Below are positions 7,919 to 16,277 of a DNA stretch of 42,112 nt, in pieces. A program made the translations under genes and the position numbers. Every line of letters begins with the position of its first letter. The stretch's first letter is position 1. Source of the stretch: Acidimicrobiales bacterium (lineage in GTDB: Bacteria; Actinomycetota; Acidimicrobiia; Acidimicrobiales; Poriferisodalaceae). The notes beneath the pieces are model-generated. The model saw only the letters and a list, made by a program, of their open reading frames with translations. It did no database searches and was not told where the DNA came from. The stretch lies in NCBI GenBank assembly GCA_009843525.1, contig VYDH01000013.1, positions 1 through 42,112 of the forward strand, in the 5' to 3' direction.

Positions 7919-10000
7919 ATGCGCCTGTTCTCGCATCGCAGACGCCCTGCGGCGTCTGGTCCACTGCCCACCGAGCTGCTGCCCCGGCGCGCCCCGGGGA
8001 GCGTCGACAGTGGGGGAGTGCTGCCGAAACCGCCTGAATCGGGCACTGCACCCGGCGAATGGAGTGTCTCGCACACCTATGGCGACATCGTGGAGGTCTT
8101 CGTCGCTTGCCGAACGGCGGATGTCCTAGCCGCTTCCGCGCCGATGCCCAGCACCCAAGCCGCAGTGGACAACATGCGCGGGTACTGCTTCTTCCTCGAT
8201 GCCGACCTCGCAGGCATCTGCGAGCCGTCACCGGCGTGCTGGAGCGGCGAACCGATCGAGGGGCACCGCAACGCCATTGCCATCGTCGTGGGCTTCGGGC
8301 GACCGATCCGGCCCGACGAACCGGGATACAGCTGGATCAGCGGGTCCGAGCAGGACAACGCCGACCTCCGGGCCACCGAGATCGCCACCGTGCTCACCCG
8401 GTATCTCGGCACGCTCGGCTACGCAGCCACTGCCCACACCGCCGCAGCCTCCGACCTCGATCGCTACCGGGTTGCTGTCGAAGCCGGTGTGCTCGAGGCT
8501 GGGCGCCGCGGGCTGGGCCACCCGTTCCTGAAGCGGGGGTGTGCCGTCGCGGTGGTGACGACGAACTTGGAGCTGACACCAGACGGCCCGCTCGCACCGC
8601 GCAATCCGCTGCAGAATCTGCGCATCGCGGCCAAGCACTGGATGGGCTGGGGCGGCACCCGGCCAGGGTGGAGCCGCCTCGACGGGCGCCATCGCCCCTG
8701 GCATCTCGGCCGCTACCCGATGGAGAAGGTCAAGCGCGTCGACGAGCCGACCACGCTCATCATCGGTGACGAGGTCACGCGACCCGCAGCCCGCCACAAC
8801 TTCTTCGTCCGGGCAGGCGCCGGCGACCTCGGTCCCCGGCCGCGCAAAGAGGTCGCTCGGTTCATCCGCAAGGCGCCGCACGGCATCGCCTCGCAGGAGA
8901 TGCTGCGGCGCTTGGTGCCACTGCAGCGAGGAGACGCGGCGCCCGAGGTGGCCGCCGTGGCCGATGATGCCGACGCGAACGCCGATGCTGTCAAGGCGCT
9001 CGGTCACTTCATCGGCGCTGACATGACCGGCGTGTGCGAAGCGCCCGAATACGCCTGGTATTCGCACCGTCCCGATGGATCGCCGATCGAGAACCTGCAT
9101 CGCAACGCCATCGTGTTCGTGCTCGACCAGGGCTTCGAGACGATGGAGGGCGCATCGGGCGACGACTGGATCAGCGGAGCGCAATCGATGCGGGCGTACC
9201 TGCGGGCATCGATCATCGCCAACGCGATCGCCGCGCAGATCCGCCGGCTCGGCTACGCCGCGCAGGCTCACACCGCAGCCGACGACGAGATCAACCACAT
9301 CCCGCTGCTGCTGTCCGCAGGCATCGGCGAGCTGTCCCGCATCGGCGAACTGGTGCTGAACCCGTTCGTGGGGCCGCGCTTCAAGTCCGGCGCAATCACG
9401 ACCGACATGCCGCTGACATCGGATCGTCCCATCGACTTCGGCTTGCAGGACTTCTGCACGAAGTGCACGAAGTGCGCCCGCGAGTGCCCGGTCGGCGCCA
9501 TCCGGTTCGGCGACAAGGTGATGTTCAACGGCTACGAGATGTGGAAGCCCGACGTGGACCGCTGCGCCCGCTACCGCATCACCAACATGCGCGGCTCCGC
9601 GTGCGGGCGCTGCATGAAGACGTGCCCCTACAACGTCGAAGGTGTGCTGGCCGAGCGTCCGTTCCAGTGGGCGGCGATGAAGCTGCCGTTCGCCCGTTCG
9701 TGGATCGCGAGGCTCGACGACAAGCTCGGTCGGGGGGAGATCAACGAGCAAAAGAAGTGGTGGGTGGACATCGAGGTGCTCGACAACGTCCCTGTCGAAC
9801 CGCCGAAAGGCGCGAACACAAGAGGCTTGAATCTTGAGCGCAAGCCGCGGGATGAATCGGGCTTCGCGATGTTCCCGCCCGAGATGGCACCGCCCGGTCC
9901 CGACGGCATGGCGCCCTTCCCGCTTGATCGCCAAGCGGGCATTGCGGCCTCCCAAGAGGCCGAATGCCCCGACACCGCCCGCGAGCGCGTCAGACAGTGA
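7919..10000 (+). CDS. NpRdhA-type reductive dehalogenase-like corrinoid/2x[4Fe-4S] protein
   Basis: A 693-residue protein with two copies of a nitroreductase/CblC-like corrinoid-binding region (about 70-300 and 340-510), then a ferredoxin-like C-terminus. The copies share a GADxxGxCE-type start, HRNAI, DWISG/SWISG, and GYAA.AHTAA. Cluster 1 is C513-x2-C516-x2-C519-x3-C523-P after PIDFGLQDF; cluster 2 is C549-x12-C562-x2-C565-x3-C569-P, the spacing characteristic of reductive dehalogenases. GIGELSRIGELVLNP and GAITTDMPL are also RdhA-like. Length and domain order match the soluble catabolic enzyme of Nitratireductor (about 700 residues), whose N-terminal domain derives from duplication. There is no Tat signal and no fused reductase, so it should be cytoplasmic and need an external electron donor. 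I could not align the catalytic Tyr/Lys/Arg. An epoxyqueuosine reductase is unlikely given the duplication and cluster spacing. Confidence 0.8.
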   Translation: MRLFSHRRRPAASGPLPTELLPRRAPGSVDSGGVLPKPPESGTAPGEWSVSHTYGDIVEVFVACRTADVLAASAPMPSTQAAVDNMRGYCFFLDADLAGICEPSPACWSGEPIEGHRNAIAIVVGFGRPIRPDEPGYSWISGSEQDNADLRATEIATVLTRYLGTLGYAATAHTAAASDLDRYRVAVEAGVLEAGRRGLGHPFLKRGCAVAVVTTNLELTPDGPLAPRNPLQNLRIAAKHWMGWGGTRPGWSRLDGRHRPWHLGRYPMEKVKRVDEPTTLIIGDEVTRPAARHNFFVRAGAGDLGPRPRKEVARFIRKAPHGIASQEMLRRLVPLQRGDAAPEVAAVADDADANADAVKALGHFIGADMTGVCEAPEYAWYSHRPDGSPIENLHRNAIVFVLDQGFETMEGASGDDWISGAQSMRAYLRASIIANAIAAQIRRLGYAAQAHTAADDEINHIPLLLSAGIGELSRIGELVLNPFVGPRFKSGAITTDMPLTSDRPIDFGLQDFCTKCTKCARECPVGAIRFGDKVMFNGYEMWKPDVDRCARYRITNMRGSACGRCMKTCPYNVEGVLAERPFQWAAMKLPFARSWIARLDDKLGRGEINEQKKWWVDIEVLDNVPVEPPKGANTRGLNLERKPRDESGFAMFPPEMAPPGPDGMAPFPLDRQAGIAASQEAECPDTARERVRQ

Positions 10001-10863
10001 GATTCTGCAGGGTCCGCAGTGTTGCTGAGGCGGTTGACGAGCTGAGCCGTTGGGGCACCGAGGGCCGCATCTTGGCGGGCGGCACCGACGTGATGCCCCA
10101 GTACCTGCGAGGTGAGCAGTCACCGGCTGTATTGATTGACATCAGCGGGATTGACGGCTTGGGTGGCATCTCCGACGTCGGCGGGGTGACGAGCATCGGC
10201 GCGCTGGTCACGATGCGGCGGCTTGCCACGGCGTCGTTGATCGCGCTGCGACATCCGGCGCTGTCCCAGGCAGCCGCCGCGGTGGGGGCGTGGCAGACCC
10301 AGACCGTCGCGACCCTGGGAGGCAATATCTGCACGGCAGCCGCGACGGCCGACACGCTGCCGGCCCTGTTGATCGCTGATGCTCAGCTGACGCTCGTGTC
10401 CAAGTCGGGCCGTCGTCGCATCGGGCTGGAGGACTTCCTCGCAGGCTCCGGCGCGACGGCGCTGCGACCCACCGAGCTGCTGCGCGCCGTCGAACTGGAG
10501 CCGCTCGGCGAACGCAGCTCCGAGGGATATCTGAAGGTGGCACGGCGCAGTGCCATGGACCTGGCCGTCGTCGGCCTGGCGCTCCGGCTCGACGTTGCTC
10601 CCAGCGGGGTGATCGATGGCGTGCGCATCGCGATGTGCGGCGGTGACCAATCTGCACATCGAGTATCTGCCGCCGAGTCGGCGTTGTTGGGCACACGGCT
10701 CAGCGACGATCCCGGCGCCTTCGGTGAGGTCGGAGCGGTGCTGGCCGACGCGGTGGGATCTGCGGCGTTGCCCGAAGCGCAGTACCGGCGCCGCGTGCTG
10801 CCCGGTCTGTTCGACCGGCTCGCTCGACGCTGTGCAGGTGAGATTGCCGGGGCGGGTGCCTGA
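9997..10863 (+). CDS. Molybdenum hydroxylase FAD-binding subunit (CoxM/XdhB family)
   Basis: A 288-residue medium subunit of the xanthine dehydrogenase/CO dehydrogenase family. The FAD pyrophosphate-binding motifs are present: AGGTDVMPQYL (near residue 28) and TLGGNICTAAATADTLPAL (near 107). The C-terminal domain has YLKVARRSAMDLAVVG. It carries electrons from the 2Fe-2S clusters to NAD+ or another acceptor. The GTG at 9997 is chosen because it overlaps the RdhA-like stop as GTGA and starts the protein as MRFCRVRSVAEAV. The gene order M-S-L is the classical one. Co-translation with the RdhA-like gene is the notable feature. Confidence 0.93.
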   Translation: MRFCRVRSVAEAVDELSRWGTEGRILAGGTDVMPQYLRGEQSPAVLIDISGIDGLGGISDVGGVTSIGALVTMRRLATASLIALRHPALSQAAAAVGAWQTQTVATLGGNICTAAATADTLPALLIADAQLTLVSKSGRRRIGLEDFLAGSGATALRPTELLRAVELEPLGERSSEGYLKVARRSAMDLAVVGLALRLDVAPSGVIDGVRIAMCGGDQSAHRVSAAESALLGTRLSDDPGAFGEVGAVLADAVGSAALPEAQYRRRVLPGLFDRLARRCAGEIAGAGA

Positions 10864-11354
10864 TGCCGGCGTCACGCTCAGAGCAGAACGTGACCGTCCG
10901 GCTCGTAGTGAATGACCGGGCGCACGAGTTGGAAGCAGATGCGGGAGAGACACTGCTGGCGACGCTGCGGGACCGCCTTGGGCTGACGGGCCCCAAGGAG
11001 GCCTGCGGCGAAGGCGAGTGCGGCGCCTGCACCGTGCTGGTGGACGGAGGGCCGGTTGCGTCCTGCATCCTGGCCGCCGGCTCGACGAATGGCCGAGCCG
11101 TTCGAACTGTCGAAGGACTGGCCGGGGCGGGCGACCTGACGACGCTGCAGCAGGCATTTGTACGCCACGCGGCAGTCCAATGCGGCTACTGCACGCCTGG
11201 GGTGCTGATGGTGCTCACGGCCCTGCTGGAGAAGGTGTCTGAGCCGACCGAGGCGGAGGTGAGGCAGGCGCTGGCAGGCAACATCTGCCGCTGCACCGGC
11301 TACCAGCAGATCGTCGAGGCGGCGGTGGATGCCGCCCGGGCGGTGGCATCGTGA
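10863..11354 (+). CDS. Molybdenum hydroxylase 2Fe-2S subunit (CoxS/XdhC family)
   Basis: A 163-residue small subunit of normal length. The plant-type ferredoxin cluster uses C48-x4-C53-x2-C56-x11-C68, and the second, helical-domain cluster uses C107-x2-C110 and C142-x-C144 (CGYCTPG and CRCTGY). It relays electrons from the molybdenum centre to the FAD subunit. Its ATG overlaps the previous stop by one base (TGATG), and its stop overlaps the next GTG (GTGA). Start choice is therefore firm. Confidence 0.96.
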   Translation: MPASRSEQNVTVRLVVNDRAHELEADAGETLLATLRDRLGLTGPKEACGEGECGACTVLVDGGPVASCILAAGSTNGRAVRTVEGLAGAGDLTTLQQAFVRHAAVQCGYCTPGVLMVLTALLEKVSEPTEAEVRQALAGNICRCTGYQQIVEAAVDAARAVAS

Positions 11355-13627
11355 GCGCGCTGGGCACCAGCCCGGAACGCAGCGATGCCGATGCGAAGCT
11401 GCGCGGACAAGCGGTCTACGGCGCCGACCTGTCGAAGACCGGGATGCTGTGGGCGGCGCTCGCGAGGTCGCCGGTGGCCGCAGGTCACCTTCGGGCGATC
11501 GATCCGGTTCCCGCGCTTCGCATTGACGGGGTGCTGGAGGTGGTGACTGCTGCCGACGTGCCGGATTGGCGAACCGGTGTGATCGTGTCGGACACTCCCA
11601 TGCTGGCAGCGGACTACGTGGCCTATGAGGGCGAACCGGTCGCGATCGTGGTTGCAGAGAGCCGAGCGGCAGCCGAAGCCGGAGCCCGATCGGTTGCCGT
11701 CGACATCGAGCCAGTCGAGCCCGTGTCCACGCCTGAGCAAGCACTGGCACCGGGTGCGCGCCTGGTGCATCCGGAGTGGAACCGCTTCGCTGTCGCAGGC
11801 GGGGCCGACATCGGGCGCAACGGCAACGTGGTCGCAGAAGTCGTGCACGACCCGGGCGACCTCGACGAAGCGTTTGCGGCAGCGGACTTCGTGGTGGAAG
11901 GCACCTATCGCACGCTCCGGCAATACCAAGCGCATCTGGAACCCAAGATGGCGCTTGCCACCTACGAGTCGGGCCGGTACACCATCGAGGTCTCCCATCA
12001 GTACCCATTCCGCCTGCGGGACCGGGTGGCCCAGATCCTGGGTGTCGCACCGTCCGCGGTGCGGGTGGTGGGACACCACATCGGCGGCGGTTTCGGGGCC
12101 AAGCTCGACGTGAGCCTCGAAGCCTTCGCCGCACTGCTGGCGCAGCGCTACCGACGCCCGGTGCGCATGCAGCACACTGCGCTCGAAGAACGGCTGGCGG
12201 CGCCGTGCCGGGCCAATGCGATTACCGCTGTGCGCTCGGCCGTGCGGCGTGACGGCACGATTCTGGCGACCGATGTGGAGATCGTGTCCGACAGCGGCGC
12301 GTACGCCAACAATGGCCCGGCACTGTCGTCGATTCCCATGTTCGTCTTCGGATCGATCTACCGGGTGGACACCGCCCGGATCTGGACTCGCAACGTGTAC
12401 ACGAACACTGCCCCGACGGGCGCCTACCGGGGCGTCAACGGACCGTGGCTGGTGTTTGCCAACGAGCGTCACATGGATGCCATCGCCGATGCGCTGGGCC
12501 GTGATCGCCGGGAGTTCCGGCTGGCCTCGTTGGCACGCGACGGCGACCTGATGCGCAACGGTCAGCCCCTCGAGCAGGTGTCGATCTTGCGAGAGGCGTT
12601 TGATCGCGTGGATGACTTGTCCGGGTGGCAGGACGCTGGTGCAGGCGAATTGCGAGGCGTCGGGCAGGCGGCTGCCATCTGGCTGACGAATCCGATGCCG
12701 GGCCACGCAACCGTGAAGCTGAACGAGGACGGCACCGCCACCGTGATCACCTCGGCGACCGAGAACGGCTCGGGCGCCGTCGCCACCGGGCTGAGGCAGA
12801 TTGCAGCCGAGGCTCTGGGGCTCGCGACCGACCAGGTCACCGTGACCATGCCCGATACCGACGCCACCGGATACGACGCAGGTTCGCAGGGCAGCCGGAC
12901 CACCCACGTGGTGGGCCGGGCCATCGCCGACGCCTCAGCCGAGGTGCGCAGCCAGGTGCTCGACCAGGCCTCGCAGATGCTCGAGGCCGCTGCGGAGGAT
13001 CTCGTGATCACCGATGGCGTGGTATCGGTGGCCGGCGTGCCGACTGCAAGTGTCACGCTCGGCCAGGTCGCCCAGTCGGTCACGTGGACCGAGGGGCCGA
13101 TCGCGGCCGGCGCCTCCTACGTCACGCCCACACCACCCCATGACCCGCTGTGCGCGACCGGCATGCTGATCAAAGGATGGCCCACGCCCACCTATCACCT
13201 GCATCAGGCAGAGGTGAGCGTGGACGCTGTCACCGGCCACGTCACCGTGGATCGGTACATCGTGTGCCAGGAGGTCGGCAGGGCGATTCACCCCGACGCC
13301 ATCACCGGGCAGATTCAAGGCGGCGTCGCCCAGGGCTTGGGTTTCGCCCTGAGCGAACGGGTCGATCTGGACCACGGCCGCTACGTTCAGCGCACCTTCA
13401 AGCAACACGGGCTCCCGCTCGCGGCGGACGTGCCCAGGGTGGAGGCCATCGTGATGGAGCACGCCGACCCAGCCGGTCCCTTCGGCGCCAAGGGCGCGGC
13501 TGAGCCTCCCGTGGTGCCGGTGGCAGCCGCAGTCGCCAACGCGGTCGCCGACGCCATCGGCGCACCCATCGACTCGCTGCCGATCAGGCCTGAAGACGTG
13601 CTCGACGCCTTGGAGCGCACCCAGTGA
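11351..13627 (+). CDS. Molybdenum hydroxylase large (Mo-cofactor) subunit, CoxL/XdhA family
   Basis: A 758-residue large subunit of usual size. It has the N-terminal hammerhead domain (LRGQAVYGADL, about 15-130) and Mo-cofactor motifs GGGFGAK (about 244-250), GAYRGVN (about 357), GSQGSRTTH (about 512) and, near 711, FGAKGAAEPP, where the conserved catalytic Glu of GxxGxxE is present. It hydroxylates aldehydes, purines or N-heterocycles with water-derived oxygen. The VAYRCSFR-type loop of aerobic CO dehydrogenase is not seen, so a CODH is unlikely. The GTG start overlaps the small-subunit stop, and its own stop overlaps the GTG of the hydantoinase-like gene, which suggests the substrate is an N-heterocycle or cyclic amide. 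Confidence 0.93.
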   Translation: MSALGTSPERSDADAKLRGQAVYGADLSKTGMLWAALARSPVAAGHLRAIDPVPALRIDGVLEVVTAADVPDWRTGVIVSDTPMLAADYVAYEGEPVAIVVAESRAAAEAGARSVAVDIEPVEPVSTPEQALAPGARLVHPEWNRFAVAGGADIGRNGNVVAEVVHDPGDLDEAFAAADFVVEGTYRTLRQYQAHLEPKMALATYESGRYTIEVSHQYPFRLRDRVAQILGVAPSAVRVVGHHIGGGFGAKLDVSLEAFAALLAQRYRRPVRMQHTALEERLAAPCRANAITAVRSAVRRDGTILATDVEIVSDSGAYANNGPALSSIPMFVFGSIYRVDTARIWTRNVYTNTAPTGAYRGVNGPWLVFANERHMDAIADALGRDRREFRLASLARDGDLMRNGQPLEQVSILREAFDRVDDLSGWQDAGAGELRGVGQAAAIWLTNPMPGHATVKLNEDGTATVITSATENGSGAVATGLRQIAAEALGLATDQVTVTMPDTDATGYDAGSQGSRTTHVVGRAIADASAEVRSQVLDQASQMLEAAAEDLVITDGVVSVAGVPTASVTLGQVAQSVTWTEGPIAAGASYVTPTPPHDPLCATGMLIKGWPTPTYHLHQAEVSVDAVTGHVTVDRYIVCQEVGRAIHPDAITGQIQGGVAQGLGFALSERVDLDHGRYVQRTFKQHGLPLAADVPRVEAIVMEHADPAGPFGAKGAAEPPVVPVAAAVANAVADAIGAPIDSLPIRPEDVLDALERTQ

Positions 13628-15243
13628 GCCTGGCGCCGCCGTCGGCGGCCGACACCCTGCGCATCGGTGTCGATGTCGGCGGCACCAATACCGACGCTGT
13701 GGCCATGTCCGGCGACGAGGTGGCGGGCTGGGCCAAGGCCGTCACGACATCCGACGTCACCGCTGGCATCGTGACCGCTGTGCGGTCGCTGCTGGCCGGC
13801 GACGACCTGTCGGCCGCCGAGATCGGTGCCGTCATGATCGGCACCACCCACTTCACTAATGCCCTGGTGGAGGGCCGCCGGCTGGTGCCGACAGCGGTTG
13901 TGCGCCTAGGGCTGCCCGCCACCAAGGGAATCCCGCCGTTCATCGACTGGCCCGACCGGCTGCGAGAGGTGCTGGGCGACCACGTGTACCTGTGTCACGG
14001 CGGGCACGAGTTCGACGGGCGGTTGATCACCCCCATCGACCATGGCGAGCTGAGGGCAGCGGCCCGCGACATTGCCTCAAAGGGGGTGCGCTCGGTCGCA
14101 GTGGCGTCGGTGTTCTCGCCGGTAGACGACAGCTACGAGCACGAAGCGCAAGAAGTGCTGCTCGACGAGGTACCAGGGCTGGACATCAGCCTCTCCGGCG
14201 AGATCGGCAGGCTCGGACTGCTCGAACGCGAGAACGCCGCCATCGTGAACGCCTGCCTGCGCCCATTGGCCGAGCGGACGGTTGCCGGACTCGTCGAGGC
14301 CCTCGTGCAACTCGGCTTGGACTGCCCGCTGCACGTCAGCCAGAACGACGGCACGCTCATGAGCGCCGACTTCGCTCGCCGCTACCCGGTGGCCACGTTC
14401 GCCTCAGGGCCCACCAACTCGATGCGTGGGGCAGCCTTCCTGAGCGGCATCCGCGACGGAGTTGTCATCGACGTCGGGGGCACCACGTCCGATATTGGCG
14501 TGCTGGTGCATGGCTTCCCGCGTGAGGCCTCCACCGCGGTGTCGGTAGCGGGCGTGCGGACCAACTTCCGCATGCCCGACGTGCTGTCGCTCGGGCTGGG
14601 CGGCGGGAGCCTGGTGCGCTCCGCCAATGGCGCCGCAGCCGGCGTGACGGTCGGGCCGGACAGCGTCGGCTACGAGCTCACCGAACGGGCGCTCGTCTTC
14701 GGCGGCGTCGAGCTGACCGCTACCGACGTGGCCACTGCCTCCGGTATGGCCGAGATCGGCGACGCGAGCACCGTCGACGCTCTCGATGAGACGCTGGTCG
14801 GCGATGCGGTCGATCGCATGCAGGACATGCTCTCGACGGCCGTCGAGCAGATGAAAACCTCGGCCGATCCCGTGCCGGTCGTCATCGTCGGCGGTGGGGG
14901 AGTGTTGGTGCGCGACGGCCTGGCGGGCGCTTCGGAGACCATCCGGCCGGATCACTTCTCGGTTGCCAGTGCGATCGGCGCAGCCATCGCACAGGTCGGC
15001 GCGGAGACCGACCGGGTGTATTCGATGGCGTCGATGACCCGGGACGAAGCGATGACCGAGGCCCGCTCGGTTACGGCACAGCGCGCGGTCGATGCGGGTG
15101 CCGACGCGGCCACGGTGGAAATCACCGATGTGGACGAGATCCCGCTCACGTACCTGCCGTCGAACGCCATACGGATTCGGGTAAAGGCGGTCGGTGATCT
15201 TGCCGCAGGCAACCGCGCATCCAGCGGGGGAGCTGGCACATGA
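13624..15243 (+). CDS. Hydantoinase/oxoprolinase-family ATPase (HyuA-like, short form)
   Basis: A 539-residue protein of the ATP-dependent hydantoinase/5-oxoprolinase A family. The actin-like ATPase motifs are visible: GVDVGGTNTDAVA (residues about 16-28), IGTTHFTNAL, the FASGPTNSMRGAA loop and VIDVGGTTSDIGVL (about 281), then LGLGGGSLV. Full HyuA subunits are about 700 residues and pair with HyuB. This is the shorter form that tends to sit beside DUF917 genes, and a DUF917 gene is indeed found convergently at 16278. No HyuB is present. A likely role is ATP-driven opening or activation of a cyclic amide. The GTG start overlaps the upstream stop (GTGA) and the stop overlaps the next ATG (ATGA). 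Confidence 0.9.
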   Translation: MSLAPPSAADTLRIGVDVGGTNTDAVAMSGDEVAGWAKAVTTSDVTAGIVTAVRSLLAGDDLSAAEIGAVMIGTTHFTNALVEGRRLVPTAVVRLGLPATKGIPPFIDWPDRLREVLGDHVYLCHGGHEFDGRLITPIDHGELRAAARDIASKGVRSVAVASVFSPVDDSYEHEAQEVLLDEVPGLDISLSGEIGRLGLLERENAAIVNACLRPLAERTVAGLVEALVQLGLDCPLHVSQNDGTLMSADFARRYPVATFASGPTNSMRGAAFLSGIRDGVVIDVGGTTSDIGVLVHGFPREASTAVSVAGVRTNFRMPDVLSLGLGGGSLVRSANGAAAGVTVGPDSVGYELTERALVFGGVELTATDVATASGMAEIGDASTVDALDETLVGDAVDRMQDMLSTAVEQMKTSADPVPVVIVGGGGVLVRDGLAGASETIRPDHFSVASAIGAAIAQVGAETDRVYSMASMTRDEAMTEARSVTAQRAVDAGADAATVEITDVDEIPLTYLPSNAIRIRVKAVGDLAAGNRASSGGAGT

Positions 15244-16229
15244 GCACGCAGGGCAAGATCGGCCTCATCTTGGGCAGCGCGATCGCCCCCGAGGACATCG
15301 CAGGGGCTGCCACGCAGGCCGAAGAGAACGGCTTCAACGAGATCTGGCTTGCGGAGGACTATTTCTTCACCGGCGGCATTTCCGGTGCCTCGGTGGTGCT
15401 GGGGGCCACGAGCGAGATCACCGTGGGCCTAGGCGTGGTGTCGGCGGTGGCGCGCCATCCTTCGGTGCTGGCGATGGAACTGGCCACGCTGAGCCGCTCG
15501 TCGCCCGAACGGCTGATCGCGGGAGTCGGCCTAGGTGTGCCGGCGTGGGTTCGCCAGATGGGCTTGCATCCCCGCTCGCCGCTGCAGGCCGTGCGGGAAT
15601 GCGTGACGGCGGTGAAGGCGCTGCTCGCCGGCGAGACGCTGGACCGCCACGGCGGCCTGTACGAATTCGACAATGTCAAGCTGACTTTTCCCGAGGCGGG
15701 ACCGCCGATGCCGGTCCGCCTTGGCGTGTCAGGGCCGAACATGCTGCGGCTGGGCGGCGAGATCGCCGACGGGACGATCCTGTCGGTGTGCTCGAGCTTG
15801 CGCTACGTGGAGTGGGCCTCCGAGCGCATAGACGAGGGCCGCAAGATCGCCGGTCGCACCGATCCTCACCCGATCACCGTGTTCGCGCTGTACGCCGTGG
15901 ACGAAGACGGCCAGGCAGCTCGCGACTCGGCGCGGGCATCGCTGGCCTTCTACCGCCAGCACGGCCCCAATGCCCTCACCGATGTGTACGGCATTTCCGA
16001 CGAGCTGCAGGTACTGATCGAGCAGGGCGGCTACCAAGCCGTGCGAGACGGCATGCCGGACCAGTGGGTCGCCGACCTGACCGTCGCGGGCACCCCGGAA
16101 GAATGCGCAGCCAAGATCCGGGCGCTGCTGGCCGGTGGCGCCGACTCGGTGGCGCTCGCTCCCATCGCGACCGACCGGCTCTCGGAGATCATCGACCTCA
16201 CCGCGAGCGAAGTGCTGCCGTTGGTCTGA
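15240..16229 (+). CDS. LLM-class flavin/F420-dependent oxidoreductase (2)
   Basis: A 329-residue TIM-barrel protein resembling F420-dependent methylene-tetrahydromethanopterin reductase and glucose-6-phosphate dehydrogenase relatives. Motifs in order: KIGLILGSAIAPED, NGFNEIWLAEDYFFTGG (about 30-46), ITVGLGVVSAVARHPSVLAM, RLIAGVGLGVPAWVRQMG and RLGVSGPNMLRLGGEIADG. The last two are common in F420-binding members, so F420 is plausible but not proven. The ATG overlaps the HyuA-like stop by 4 bases. It is the last gene of the coupled run and is followed after 9 bases by a strong hairpin. Confidence 0.92.
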   Translation: MSTQGKIGLILGSAIAPEDIAGAATQAEENGFNEIWLAEDYFFTGGISGASVVLGATSEITVGLGVVSAVARHPSVLAMELATLSRSSPERLIAGVGLGVPAWVRQMGLHPRSPLQAVRECVTAVKALLAGETLDRHGGLYEFDNVKLTFPEAGPPMPVRLGVSGPNMLRLGGEIADGTILSVCSSLRYVEWASERIDEGRKIAGRTDPHPITVFALYAVDEDGQAARDSARASLAFYRQHGPNALTDVYGISDELQVLIEQGGYQAVRDGMPDQWVADLTVAGTPEECAAKIRALLAGGADSVALAPIATDRLSEIIDLTASEVLPLV

Positions 16230-16238
16230 TTGGCTACT

Positions 16239-16267
16239 GCGAGCGCCAAGGCTTCGCCGGCGCTCGC
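16239..16267. terminator. Bidirectional hairpin terminator between convergent genes
   Basis: A 9-bp perfect stem, GCGAGCGCC (16239-16247) with GGCGCTCGC (16259-16267), is extended inward by GGC/GCC across a two-base AA bulge and closed by a TTC loop. It lies in the 48-base gap between LLM 2 (plus) and DUF917 (minus). It lacks a T-run, as is usual in high-GC actinobacteria. Confidence 0.75.
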
Positions 16268-16277
16268 ATGTGACCTG

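Noticed and set aside
11351..13627. Aerobic CO dehydrogenase
   Set aside because: The active-site Cys loop of form I CoxL is not seen, and the neighbours are hydantoinase-like rather than CoxDEFG accessory genes.
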